DNA of 5,904 bases. Source: Cryomorphaceae bacterium (GTDB lineage: Bacteria; Bacteroidota; Bacteroidia; Flavobacteriales; Schleiferiaceae). How positions within the stretch are numbered: the stretch's first letter is position 1; every line of letters begins with the position of its first letter. This document shows positions 1 through 5,904 of this stretch, piece after piece. The stretch lies in assembly GCA_949547975.1 (NCBI GenBank), contig CATITW010000264.1, positions 1 to 5,904 on the forward strand, written 5' to 3'. Under the pieces are notes generated by a model. That model did not search any database and was not told the origin of the DNA. It worked only from the letters and a program-made list of their open reading frames with translations. Both the position numbers and the translations under genes were made by a program.

Positions 1-2869
1 CATTGCACAGCCTGCGGATATTGCAGTTTCTGTTGACGCTGCGTCATGTGAGTCTGCTGCACCAGGGGTAGTTACTCCGGTAGCAACTGATAACTGTGAC
101 CCAACCATTACTGTATCAGGTGTACGTTCTGATGCATTGGCTATAACTGCTCCATATCCGACGGGTACGACTACGATTACTTGGTCATCAACGGATGTGT
201 CAGGAAATACGAGTGCTCTTACACAGGACATTGTTGTTACAGATACCATAGCTCCATACATCACCCAGCAACTAGGTAATACGTTCTATTTGGATGAAAA
301 CTCTTGTGTATATTACCTAGAGGCATGGAGAGATTCATTGGCATTTGCTGACAACTGTGGTTCAGCCGTTACGCTGACTTCTGCTCGTCCAGCCAACCTC
401 TTCTTGAATAAAGGAGCGCATACCATCACGTATACGCTGACGGATGATAAGGGTAACGATCGAATCTACAATCACATGGTTAATATTGTAGATACTATTT
501 CACCTGAGCTGATTAACATGCCTGCTGCTATTACAGCATATGCAACAGCGAGTGATTGTGGGACTTCTGTTCAATGGACTCCTCCTACACCTTCTGATAA
601 CTGTGTTGGTTTTGTATTAACAGGAACGGCTAAAAGTGGTGACTATTTTAACTTAGGTACCACAACAGTAGTGTATACGTTGGTTGATGCGGTTGGGTTA
701 ACTGTTATGGATTCATTTGACATTACGGTTATCGATACGATATCACCAGTTCTTGCGACGAAGAACGCTACAGTAGTGTTAGATGCGTCAGGATCAGCGA
801 GCATTGTATTGAGTGATGTATTGCTATCGGCGGTGACTGATAACTGTAGCTTATCGAGCACAAGTTTAGATGTGAGCAGCTTCGGATGTTCGGACTTGGG
901 CGCGAATACGGTAACGATCACGTCAACGGATGTGAACGGCAACGTAAGCACAGCGACATCGATTGTAACAGTAGTAGATAATGCGGTACCTGTGGTATCG
1001 ACACAGAACGCTACGGTATACTTGGATGCATCAGGATCAGCGAGCTTAGCGGTATCTGATGTACACGCTAGTTCGTCAGACAACTGTGGTGTGAGTGCGA
1101 CGACGGTAGATGTTACTAGCTTCGGATGTTCAGACTTGGGCGCGAACACGGTAACGGTTAGCTCAACGGATGCTTCTGGTAATACAGGAACAGCAACAGC
1201 GACGGTAACGGTATTGGATACGATCACGCCGAGCTTGGTCGTACCGAGCAATGCGTTGGTAGCTTATGCGACGAGCAGCTGTTCAGCGGTAGTGAACTAT
1301 GCGGGTGTAAGTAGCACAGACAACTGTGGTACACCGGTAGTGAGTTACGATGTAGCGAGTGGATCTACGTTCAACGTGGGTACGACGACGGTAACGGCGA
1401 CGTCTACGGACGGAAGCGGAAATACAGTAAGCGCGACGTTCGATGTAACGGTATTGGATACAGTTTCTCCATACTTCGTAAATGTTCCAACATCAGCGGT
1501 AATTACTGCAGACTCTGTGAACTGTGGTGCGACAGTGACTTGGGCATCTCCTTCAGCGGTTGACAACTGTTCTGCAACAGTGACTGCGGATACGGCTAGC
1601 GGAAGCTTCTTTGCGGTAGGTACGCACACGGTTACCTTCACAGCATTGGATGCTTCTGGAAATTCAGGAACTGCAACATTGACCTTCACAGTGAGTGATG
1701 TCATCGACCCAATTCTTTCAAATATTCCTGCGGACATTACAGTGTACGCAAGCGCTAACCAGTGTTCTGAAACAGTGAATTGGACACCAATCACCGGTAC
1801 TGATAATTGTTCAGCAGTAACAGTCACAACTTCTGAAACGAACGGAGGAACTTTCGCTCTCGGAACAACGACCGTATCTGTTGAGGCAGAAGACGCAGCA
1901 GGCAACACAGCGAATGGTAGCTTCAAGGTCCATGTATTAGATACGGTATCGCCAACATGGGTATACGTTCCTATGGATACGACAATAGGTTCGTGTAACT
2001 CTGCAGTTGTTTACGCATTGCCGGCAGCTTCTGACAACTGTCTCGGTGTAACAGTCGCACAAACAGCAGGTTTGCCTTCTGGTGCTCCTTACCCGATCGG
2101 AACTACAACGAATACTTTCGTAGCAACTGACGCAAGTGGAAATACTTCAACAGTAAGCTTTGATGTTGTTATCGTAGGGTCTAATGTGAGCTACACGCAG
2201 ACAGTGTTCGAAGTTTGTAAGAACGACCCACCTGTAGATATCTCTGATGCAAATTACAGCTTCAGCTTTAGCGGTCAGGGGGTCACAGATTCATTGTTCG
2301 ATCCTCGCGAACTGTCTTCAGGAATGTACATAGTTTCATATGACTATGTGGATAGTTTAGGCTGTACTTCTCAAGGGACGTTCTCGATAGTGGTTAATGG
2401 TTTACCTATTCAACCTCAAATCGCACGATTGAGCTCGACGGTACTTGCATTGAACAACACCTATAGTTCTTACCAGTGGCGCAAGAATGGCGTGAATATT
2501 CCAGGTGAAACCCAGCCAACGTACACGGTGAAGAGTGCAGGTTACTATGACTGTGTTGTCGGAAACGGAATATGTACTGTAGCTTCTGATAAATACGCCT
2601 TCGGTAACGTAGGTATTGATGAAGTAGAAGAGGGAACTTACCTCGTGTACCCGAACCCATCTCACGGTAGATTCAAGCTTGTTCACGGCTTCGGAAATGA
2701 AGAGTCTATGGTTCAAGTGGTGAACTTGTTGGGTCAAACGATCTACCAGACGACGACAACGAACTCAGTGATTGAAATTGATCTGAGCGATAAAGCACAA
2801 GGATCTTACATACTCATCTTGCGCAACGCACAGAATGAGGTTCATCAACCAATTAAAATCCAGCGATAA
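1..2869 (+). CDS. Large HYR-repeat surface protein with T9SS type A C-terminal sorting domain (5' end outside window)
   Basis: This is a secreted, probably cell-surface adhesin-like protein. The frame is open from base 2 with no stop, giving 955 visible residues; the true N-terminus and signal peptide lie upstream. A TTG at 137 falls inside a repeat and is not a credible start. Visible residues 1-80 are a partial HYR domain. Residues 81-726 are eight further HYR units of 80-83 residues, most opening with D-T-(I/V)-(S/A)-P and all carrying a D-N-C motif and a second Cys. Residues about 733-798 form a C...F-S-G-x-G-V...F-D-P...G-C domain common in Bacteroidota surface proteins. Residues about 804-870 are Ig-like (Y-Q-W-R...Y-Y-D-C). 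Residues about 880-955 are the sorting domain (Y-P-N-P near its start), which in this family directs export and surface attachment through T9SS. HYR domains are known mainly from adhesion proteins; the ligand here is unknown. The stop overlaps the next gene by one base. Confidence 0.93.
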   Translation, partial: IAQPADIAVSVDAASCESAAPGVVTPVATDNCDPTITVSGVRSDALAITAPYPTGTTTITWSSTDVSGNTSALTQDIVVTDTIAPYITQQLGNTFYLDENSCVYYLEAWRDSLAFADNCGSAVTLTSARPANLFLNKGAHTITYTLTDDKGNDRIYNHMVNIVDTISPELINMPAAITAYATASDCGTSVQWTPPTPSDNCVGFVLTGTAKSGDYFNLGTTTVVYTLVDAVGLTVMDSFDITVIDTISPVLATKNATVVLDASGSASIVLSDVLLSAVTDNCSLSSTSLDVSSFGCSDLGANTVTITSTDVNGNVSTATSIVTVVDNAVPVVSTQNATVYLDASGSASLAVSDVHASSSDNCGVSATTVDVTSFGCSDLGANTVTVSSTDASGNTGTATATVTVLDTITPSLVVPSNALVAYATSSCSAVVNYAGVSSTDNCGTPVVSYDVASGSTFNVGTTTVTATSTDGSGNTVSATFDVTVLDTVSPYFVNVPTSAVITADSVNCGATVTWASPSAVDNCSATVTADTASGSFFAVGTHTVTFTALDASGNSGTATLTFTVSDVIDPILSNIPADITVYASANQCSETVNWTPITGTDNCSAVTVTTSETNGGTFALGTTTVSVEAEDAAGNTANGSFKVHVLDTVSPTWVYVPMDTTIGSCNSAVVYALPAASDNCLGVTVAQTAGLPSGAPYPIGTTTNTFVATDASGNTSTVSFDVVIVGSNVSYTQTVFEVCKNDPPVDISDANYSFSFSGQGVTDSLFDPRELSSGMYIVSYDYVDSLGCTSQGTFSIVVNGLPIQPQIARLSSTVLALNNTYSSYQWRKNGVNIPGETQPTYTVKSAGYYDCVVGNGICTVASDKYAFGNVGIDEVEEGTYLVYPNPSHGRFKLVHGFGNEESMVQVVNLLGQTIYQTTTTNSVIEIDLSDKAQGSYILILRNAQNEVHQPIKIQR
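762..1156 (+). repeat. Near-identical direct DNA repeats inside the HYR array
   Basis: The HYR units starting at 734 and 977 share long stretches of almost identical DNA. Bases 878-916 and 1118-1156 match at 37 of 39 positions (differences at 892 and 907 of the first copy). Bases 788-802 and 1031-1045 are identical, as are 762-770 and 1005-1013. The spacing is 243 bp early in the unit and 240 bp later, so one codon has been lost or gained between them. This points to a fairly recent duplication or to gene conversion between adjacent units. Confidence 0.8.
1205..1461 (+). repeat. 17-bp direct repeat at HYR unit boundaries
   Basis: The 17 bases at 1205-1221 recur exactly at 1445-1461, 240 bp apart. 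They code for the end of one HYR unit and the D-T that opens the next (V-T-V-L-D-T). The flanking sequence diverges on the 3' side of both copies. It is a possible site for unequal exchange that would add or remove exactly one domain in frame. Confidence 0.7.
2639..2866 (+). other. T9SS type A sorting domain of the HYR protein
   Basis: The last 76 or so residues begin with T-Y-L-V-Y-P-N-P-S-H-G-R-F. They continue with V-N-L-L-G-Q, then I-D-L-S followed by Q-G-S-Y-I-L, and end in a short basic tail. This order (YPNP, a G-Q hairpin, a D-L-S...G-x-Y strand) is the standard layout of the type A C-terminal domain recognised by the type IX secretion machinery. It is normally removed by the PorU sortase as the protein is attached to the surface. 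The domain assignment is from sequence; processing is inferred from the family. Confidence 0.9.
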
Positions 2870-2871
2870 TG
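2867..2871 (+). promoter_or_regulatory. TAATG stop-start overlap, probable translational coupling
   Basis: The TAA stop of the HYR protein (2867-2869) shares its final A with the ATG of the OmpA-family gene (2869-2871). No Shine-Dalgarno-like purine tract lies in the preceding 15 bases, only an A-rich stretch at 2851-2858. Initiation of the second gene therefore probably depends on ribosomes finishing the first. The start is supported independently because a complete signal peptide begins exactly there. Confidence 0.8.
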
Positions 2872-4089
2872 AAAAAAATTAACGTAATCGCAGCAGTGTT
2901 GCTGAGCGCTCTTTCTTTGAGCGCTCAGGACAATACGCTCATCAATCCGTCACCATCAAGAGTATTCGGATTGAGCCTTGAATCAGGTCATTATTATGAC
3001 ATTGCGTTCACATCCTTTGACGACCTCTTAAACGGCGCTAGCGGCGAAGATATGCGAGGACTTAACGGACCTGGAACTAAGTTTGATGTTGGTTTCGGTT
3101 TTAGGGCGTCCTATTATTACACGCCACTTACGTCTTTCGACTTCTCGTATGACAGAGCTGAAGTGACGGGTGCAAATCAGGTTGAGACACATGTTTCTAA
3201 GAATGAAGCTTTCACTCTTGGTGCTAATTTTAACTTTAAGCGTTCCGAACACAAAGAGCAATACAAAGTCGTTCCTTTTGCTCGCTTGGCTGCAGGGGTT
3301 CTAAATTTCGAATCGCAACGCTTGTTTGTAAGTGATGGTATTGAGTTTTCGAGTCGTATCGGAGCTACAACGCATACCGAGACAGGATTTGGATTTCAAA
3401 TTCACTTCACTGATGAACTATCAGTTAAAGCGCAAAGTGTTCTTAGAATCGTTTACAGTGACGCGTGGGACGGCTATGATTACTCATCGGGTCGTGATCA
3501 CATGTTGAAGACCACTGTTGGGTTAGAATACGCCTTTGGCAAAGGAGCTCATAAAAACACAGAAGCAGCTTTCCGTGACTCTAGGGTAACGGCACTTGCT
3601 GCAACCGTTGATGCTTTAAAGTCTAATGAAGCGGCCGTTTTGAAAATGTTGTCTGATAATACTGCAGCACATGCAAAGCTCCAAGACGATCTAGCGGCAA
3701 TGCAGAAAAGTGTTGATGAGCTTGCTGAAAGCCAAGCGTCGTTTGAAGAGCAGCTCAAGAATGGAGTAACATCTGCCTATGTAGGTTACAATATCTATTA
3801 TGATTTCAATGAAACTCAGCCTAAGCAATCATTCGTTGCAGAACTTCAAGAAAGAGTGTTTGCTCTGGCAGGAAAGGACGTTGTATTTGTCATAAAGGCA
3901 TACTCTGATCCTAAAGGAACAAAGCTTCAAAACACGCTCGTTCGCAATAGAAGAACAGCAAACATTAAGAAGCTTCTCCGCTCATGGGGTATTTCTGAAG
4001 AAGCAATAGAAACTCAGAAATGGGACGGCACACATAGCGGTAACGATCGCTTAGATCGTCGTGTTGAAGTTACACCTAGAGTGAAATAA
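2869..4089 (+). CDS. OmpA-family outer-membrane protein with beta-barrel, coiled coil and peptidoglycan-binding domain
   Basis: This complete protein of 406 residues probably links the outer membrane to peptidoglycan. Residues 1-19 are a signal peptide (two Lys, hydrophobic core, S-L-S-A), and cleavage would leave Gln20 as the mature N-terminus, common in Bacteroidota. Residues about 30-225 alternate short amphipathic strands rich in Tyr, Phe and Gly, ending V-G-L-E-Y-A-F-G, consistent with a small OmpA-like barrel. Residues about 236-298 are Ala-, Leu- and Glu-rich and likely a coiled coil. Residues about 303-406 are the OmpA C-terminal domain. Asp347 (Y-S-D-P-K-G) and Arg362 (R-R-T-A-N) are 15 residues apart, as are the diaminopimelate-binding Asp and Arg of characterised OmpA proteins, so peptidoglycan binding looks intact. 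It follows the HYR gene with a one-base overlap, suggesting a joint surface function. It does not resemble PorP/SprF, the usual partner of gliding adhesins. Confidence 0.9.
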   Translation: MKKINVIAAVLLSALSLSAQDNTLINPSPSRVFGLSLESGHYYDIAFTSFDDLLNGASGEDMRGLNGPGTKFDVGFGFRASYYYTPLTSFDFSYDRAEVTGANQVETHVSKNEAFTLGANFNFKRSEHKEQYKVVPFARLAAGVLNFESQRLFVSDGIEFSSRIGATTHTETGFGFQIHFTDELSVKAQSVLRIVYSDAWDGYDYSSGRDHMLKTTVGLEYAFGKGAHKNTEAAFRDSRVTALAATVDALKSNEAAVLKMLSDNTAAHAKLQDDLAAMQKSVDELAESQASFEEQLKNGVTSAYVGYNIYYDFNETQPKQSFVAELQERVFALAGKDVVFVIKAYSDPKGTKLQNTLVRNRRTANIKKLLRSWGISEEAIETQKWDGTHSGNDRLDRRVEVTPRVK

Positions 4090-4107
4090 AAGTCAAAACA
4101 GGTGGTG

Positions 4108-4139
4108 GAGTAGTACCTTAAAACTACTCTTTTGGTTTT
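4108..4139 (+). terminator. First of two tandem intrinsic terminators after the OmpA-family gene
   Basis: A perfect 7-bp stem, GAGTAGT (4108-4114) with ACTACTC (4123-4129), encloses an 8-base loop. A TTTT-GG-TTTT tract follows (4130-4139). The GG interruption makes the U-tract imperfect, so this may terminate only partly. On the - strand the hairpin has no T-run after it, so it is oriented for the + operon. Confidence 0.65.
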
Positions 4140-4141
4140 GT

Positions 4142-4180
4142 AGAAAGCCCTTCAGTGAAAGCTGGGGGGCTTTCTTTTTT
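4142..4180 (+). terminator. Second, stronger tandem intrinsic terminator
   Basis: A perfect 9-bp stem, AGAAAGCCC (4142-4150) with GGGCTTTCT (4167-4175), has a 16-base loop in which CAG (4153-4155) can pair further with CTG (4162-4164). The uninterrupted T-run 4175-4180 follows the stem. It lies 13 bases past the first hairpin's stem and 14 bases before the stop of the convergent gene. Read from the - strand the stem is followed by ACAAAACC rather than a T-run, so it should act poorly for the convergent gene. Confidence 0.85.
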
Positions 4181-4193
4181 ATCCGCTAGTCCA

Positions 4194-5904
4194 CTAATCC
4201 ACCACCACAAATTTCTCGGAATATACCCGGCTTGGGGTTTGTAGGGTGAGCACATAGAGACCGCTTGGAAGGGAGAGGTCGATGGTGCGGTTGTATTGCC
4301 CGATGAATTGGTGTAGGGTGGAGGTGAAGAGGGTTTGTCCGGAGGTGGATTGGATGCTGATGGAAAGATCTTCGACGGTGGTTTGAAGGAATTGGACCTG
4401 GATCGAAGAAGTGGTAGGATTTGGGAAGAGGCGCAGGCGGTAATCCTCCTTTTCAAGGGAAAAGACCGGTGCGCTGATCTCGCAAGAATCGTAGTAGACG
4501 GTGAGGTCGTAGTGGCCTCCAGTAGGGTTGTAAATGACGCTGTCTGTGGAAACGATGTGTCCGCCTGTGGTCCATTCGTAACGTGCGCCTGGTAGTGGGG
4601 GTTGAGTGGTTCCGCGCAGGAGGTGGTCGCTTGCAGAAATAGATGCGCTGATCACGTTGTGGCAGGAGTCGAAATGGGCGATCAGAGTCGTGTTTGTGTT
4701 CACGGCGACTTCGATGGAATCTGCCTTACGGTTGTTGTACGCTGGGCGTGGCGAGGACCAGTGGGAGAAGATGAACCCTTTACGAGGTCGCGCTTTGGTG
4801 GTCACTGGGCATCCACCGTGGTAGATCCCATTCCAAGGCAATTCTGGCTGTAAACTATTCACCTGGATCTGTCCTGCTTGGGCTGGGGCGCTCTCTAGGT
4901 TGATCTGGTGCTGGCCCTGCAGTCCGAGGCTTTGGTTCAAATGCTGACGTGCTGTAGCGATGCGCGAGCTGTTGTATTGTTTGAGGTCATTTACGTGGTA
5001 TTCCCAAGCGGAAACGGAGTATGGGCCCATCTGCGAATTCCATTCAGCGATGTGGTCTGGGATGGCCGCTTCGATGGAGGTTGCTAGTTCGTTCACCGTG
5101 GGGTTGAAAGAGGAGGGTTGGAAGGTGGTATTGATCAGGTCGTCGTAGCGGTTGGTGAATCGACATTTAAATTCGGCGTTGTTAAGCGCTTGGTCGAACA
5201 AGTCCGAATGGGGGTTGGGAGCGCTTGGGTTGCGGGCAAGCTCGATGTAATTTTGGTAGATATTTTGTCCGAAATGGCCTAATCCGGCGTCGGTGTCATA
5301 GAGTACATAGCGCCAGCGACCGCCTGTGGTGTCTGGCCGCCAGAGTTTGGTGTTGTTCAGACCCCAAGCGATGCCGAGCCAGTCTTGGTTTTGGATGTAG
5401 GTCTGGAAGATGAAATAGTCGATGTAGTTGTCGATGTCGAATCGGGAACTAAAGAGGTCGATGAAATTTGGGTCGTTAGTGGGCGTATTTTGAAGCAAGG
5501 AATAGGTCGCTGCAAAGTGATCTTCTGAGCCGGCGAGTGCCCCGTTCCAGTTCATTAGGTCGACCTTTTTGCTCGAGATGCCGTGGTTGCTTTCTACATA
5601 GTGCTCGTCTATCTTTTCCCGCAAGCCATAGAGTCCCCAGTAGGCGCCATTCAGGTAGACGATGCACGCTTGATAGCCCATGCGGTCGATGGATGTATTC
5701 TTCGCGAGTCTGCTGATCACGGCGTCTTGGATGCGGTCGGAAGCGCCGTGCTGTCCGCCGTTGCGTAGGTTGAAGTTGTTGTAGGCGGTGAGCTCTGGTT
5801 TGCCCGGTATTAAGGCATATTCGATGTCGCCGGTGTAAATGGATTTGGCGTCAATTCTAAAAGATTTTTGCGGTTCTGCTCGAGACCATCCACCGTGAAT
5901 TTCA
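4194..5904 (-). CDS. CotH-kinase-like secreted protein with InlB-type repeat and T9SS sorting domain (5' end outside window)
   Basis: 569 residues are visible and the frame is open to the window edge. A GTG at 5720 lies inside the conserved domain and is not a credible start. Visible residues 1 to about 330 match the CotH kinase family. Its signs here are G-G-W-S...P-Q-K-S-F-R-I (Lys13), L-R-N-G-G (46-50), L-N-G-A-Y-W-G-L-Y-G-L-R-E (84-96), N-Q-D-W (Asp174) and Y-D-T-D-A-G-L-G (Asp203, Asp205). CotH proteins of spore formers are atypical protein kinases; by comparison Asp174 and the D-T-D are candidates for catalytic and metal-binding residues, which I infer without an alignment. Residues about 343-411 resemble a Listeria-Bacteroides (InlB) repeat. 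Residues about 420-480 are beta-rich and unassigned. Residues about 487-569 are a T9SS sorting domain (L-F-P-N-P, G-L-Y-V-L-T-L). It is probably secreted to the surface; substrate unknown. Its base composition differs from the convergent operon. Confidence 0.9.
   Translation of the reverse strand, partial: EIHGGWSRAEPQKSFRIDAKSIYTGDIEYALIPGKPELTAYNNFNLRNGGQHGASDRIQDAVISRLAKNTSIDRMGYQACIVYLNGAYWGLYGLREKIDEHYVESNHGISSKKVDLMNWNGALAGSEDHFAATYSLLQNTPTNDPNFIDLFSSRFDIDNYIDYFIFQTYIQNQDWLGIAWGLNNTKLWRPDTTGGRWRYVLYDTDAGLGHFGQNIYQNYIELARNPSAPNPHSDLFDQALNNAEFKCRFTNRYDDLINTTFQPSSFNPTVNELATSIEAAIPDHIAEWNSQMGPYSVSAWEYHVNDLKQYNSSRIATARQHLNQSLGLQGQHQINLESAPAQAGQIQVNSLQPELPWNGIYHGGCPVTTKARPRKGFIFSHWSSPRPAYNNRKADSIEVAVNTNTTLIAHFDSCHNVISASISASDHLLRGTTQPPLPGARYEWTTGGHIVSTDSVIYNPTGGHYDLTVYYDSCEISAPVFSLEKEDYRLRLFPNPTTSSIQVQFLQTTVEDLSISIQSTSGQTLFTSTLHQFIGQYNRTIDLSLPSGLYVLTLQTPSRVYSEKFVVVD
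4197..4445 (-). other. T9SS type A sorting domain of the CotH-like protein
   Basis: The C-terminal 83 or so residues include L-R-L-F-P-N-P-T, S-I-Q-S-T-S-G-Q and I-D-L-S-L-P-S-G-L-Y-V-L, and end K-F-V-V-V-D. This is the standard order of a type A sorting domain, so the protein should leave the periplasm through the type IX system. It differs in sequence from the sorting domain of the HYR protein, so it is not a recent copy of it. Confidence 0.88.
4671..4877 (-). other. InlB / Listeria-Bacteroides-type repeat within the CotH-like protein
   Basis: Visible residues about 343-411 run G-Q-I-Q-V-N-S, W-N-G-I-Y-H-G-G-C-P-V, then K-G-F-I-F-S-H-W-S and T-T-L-I-A-H-F. This is the strand order of the divergent InlB B-repeat: G-x-I-x-x-N, W-x-G-x-Y-x-x-G-x-P-V, G-Y-x-F-x-x-W, then an A-x-F ending. 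Such repeats often follow catalytic or binding domains in Bacteroidota surface proteins as spacers or adhesion modules. Only one copy is present. Confidence 0.7.

Larger units (their letters stand above)
242..2179 (+). repeat. Tandem array of eight HYR-domain coding units (about 240-249 bp each)
   Basis: Taking the conserved Asp codon of the D-T-x-x-P boundary as unit start, units begin at 242, 491, 734, 977, 1217, 1457, 1697 and 1940, and the last ends near 2179. Unit lengths are 249, 243, 243, 240, 240, 240, 243 and about 240 bp. A ninth, partial unit precedes them (2-241). Protein similarity is clear throughout, but DNA similarity is high only between neighbours in the middle of the array. 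Most units have Cys about 15-20 residues before D-N-C. The units at 734 and 977 instead place the second Cys after D-N-C, in F-G-C-S-D-L-G. Array length may vary between strains, since such repeats can recombine. Confidence 0.85.

Noticed and set aside
137..145. TTG at 137 as the start of the HYR protein
   Set aside because: The same frame is open back to base 2 and encodes the front of a normal HYR unit (including C and D-N-C), so the gene begins upstream of the window.
1382..1411. ACG-rich triplet stretch resembling a microsatellite
   Set aside because: Only three ACG units are in perfect tandem. The rest reflects Thr-rich coding with a preference for ACG in this part of the array.
643..1926. 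Two long open frames on the - strand (643-1251 and 1345-1926) within the HYR array
   Set aside because: They mirror the repeated Val/Thr/Ala codons of the HYR units, whose complement rarely gives stops. Their translations are low-complexity Val/Thr/Ala sequence with no recognisable domain or ribosome site.
4043..4059. Perfect 6-bp inverted repeat ACGATC / GATCGT near the end of the OmpA-type gene
   Set aside because: It encodes the conserved N-D-R-L-D-R-R-V-E-V end of the OmpA domain, so codon choice for repeated Asp-Arg explains it. There is no T-run or other sign of a terminator or operator.
4124..4456. 110-residue - strand open frame overlapping the end of the CotH-like gene
   Set aside because: It is a different frame of the same strand as the T9SS sorting domain, runs into the terminator region, and gives a Pro/Ser-rich sequence without family resemblance.
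5718..5720. GTG at 5720 as the start of the CotH-like protein
   Set aside because: Upstream codons to the window edge encode conserved CotH-family sequence (G-G-W-S, P-Q-K-S-F-R-I, L-R-N-G-G), so this Val is internal.
4335..5768. Several short + strand open frames opposite the CotH-like gene (for example 4335-4595, 4602-4853, 4960-5148)
   Set aside because: They lie wholly antisense to a well-supported gene and their translations show no domain, signal peptide or family resemblance.

Overview
The window looks like part of a Bacteroidota chromosome, most likely from a flavobacterial-type, motile or surface-active lineage. The evidence is two secreted proteins with the C-terminal sorting domain of the type IX secretion system (T9SS), a short Bacteroidota-style signal peptide ending in Ala-Gln, and an absence of Shine-Dalgarno sequences. 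The phylum is well supported; nothing here fixes the genus.

Region 1 (1-2869, + strand) is the 3' part of a large, repetitive, secreted surface protein whose start lies outside the window. It holds one partial and eight complete HYR-type (hyalin repeat, Ig-fold) domains of 80-83 residues. A 'C...GC' domain of a kind common in Bacteroidota adhesins follows, then an Ig-like domain and a T9SS type A sorting domain. The reading frame is open from the first bases of the window, so any start codon chosen inside the window would be artificial.

Region 2 (2869-4089, + strand) is a complete outer-membrane protein: signal peptide, probable beta-barrel, coiled coil, and OmpA C-terminal peptidoglycan-binding domain. 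Its ATG shares one base with the stop of gene 1 (TAATG), so the two are almost certainly co-transcribed and probably translationally coupled. The simplest reading is a secreted adhesin or filament protein with its own envelope-anchored partner. Two tandem intrinsic terminators (4108-4180) close the operon.

Region 3 (5904 down to 4194, - strand) is the 3' part of a convergent gene. It encodes a CotH-kinase-like domain, an InlB/Listeria-Bacteroides-type repeat, a small beta-rich segment and a second T9SS sorting domain. Its base composition differs visibly from the operon.

No RNA genes, CRISPR arrays, insertion sequences, attachment sites or origins were seen. The only intergenic DNA is the 104-bp convergent gap at 4090-4193. 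I did not find an undescribed system with strong support. The points most worth a second look are the adhesin-OmpA coupled pair, two cysteine layouts among the HYR repeats with a matching codon-use patch, and the T9SS-exported CotH kinase-like protein.
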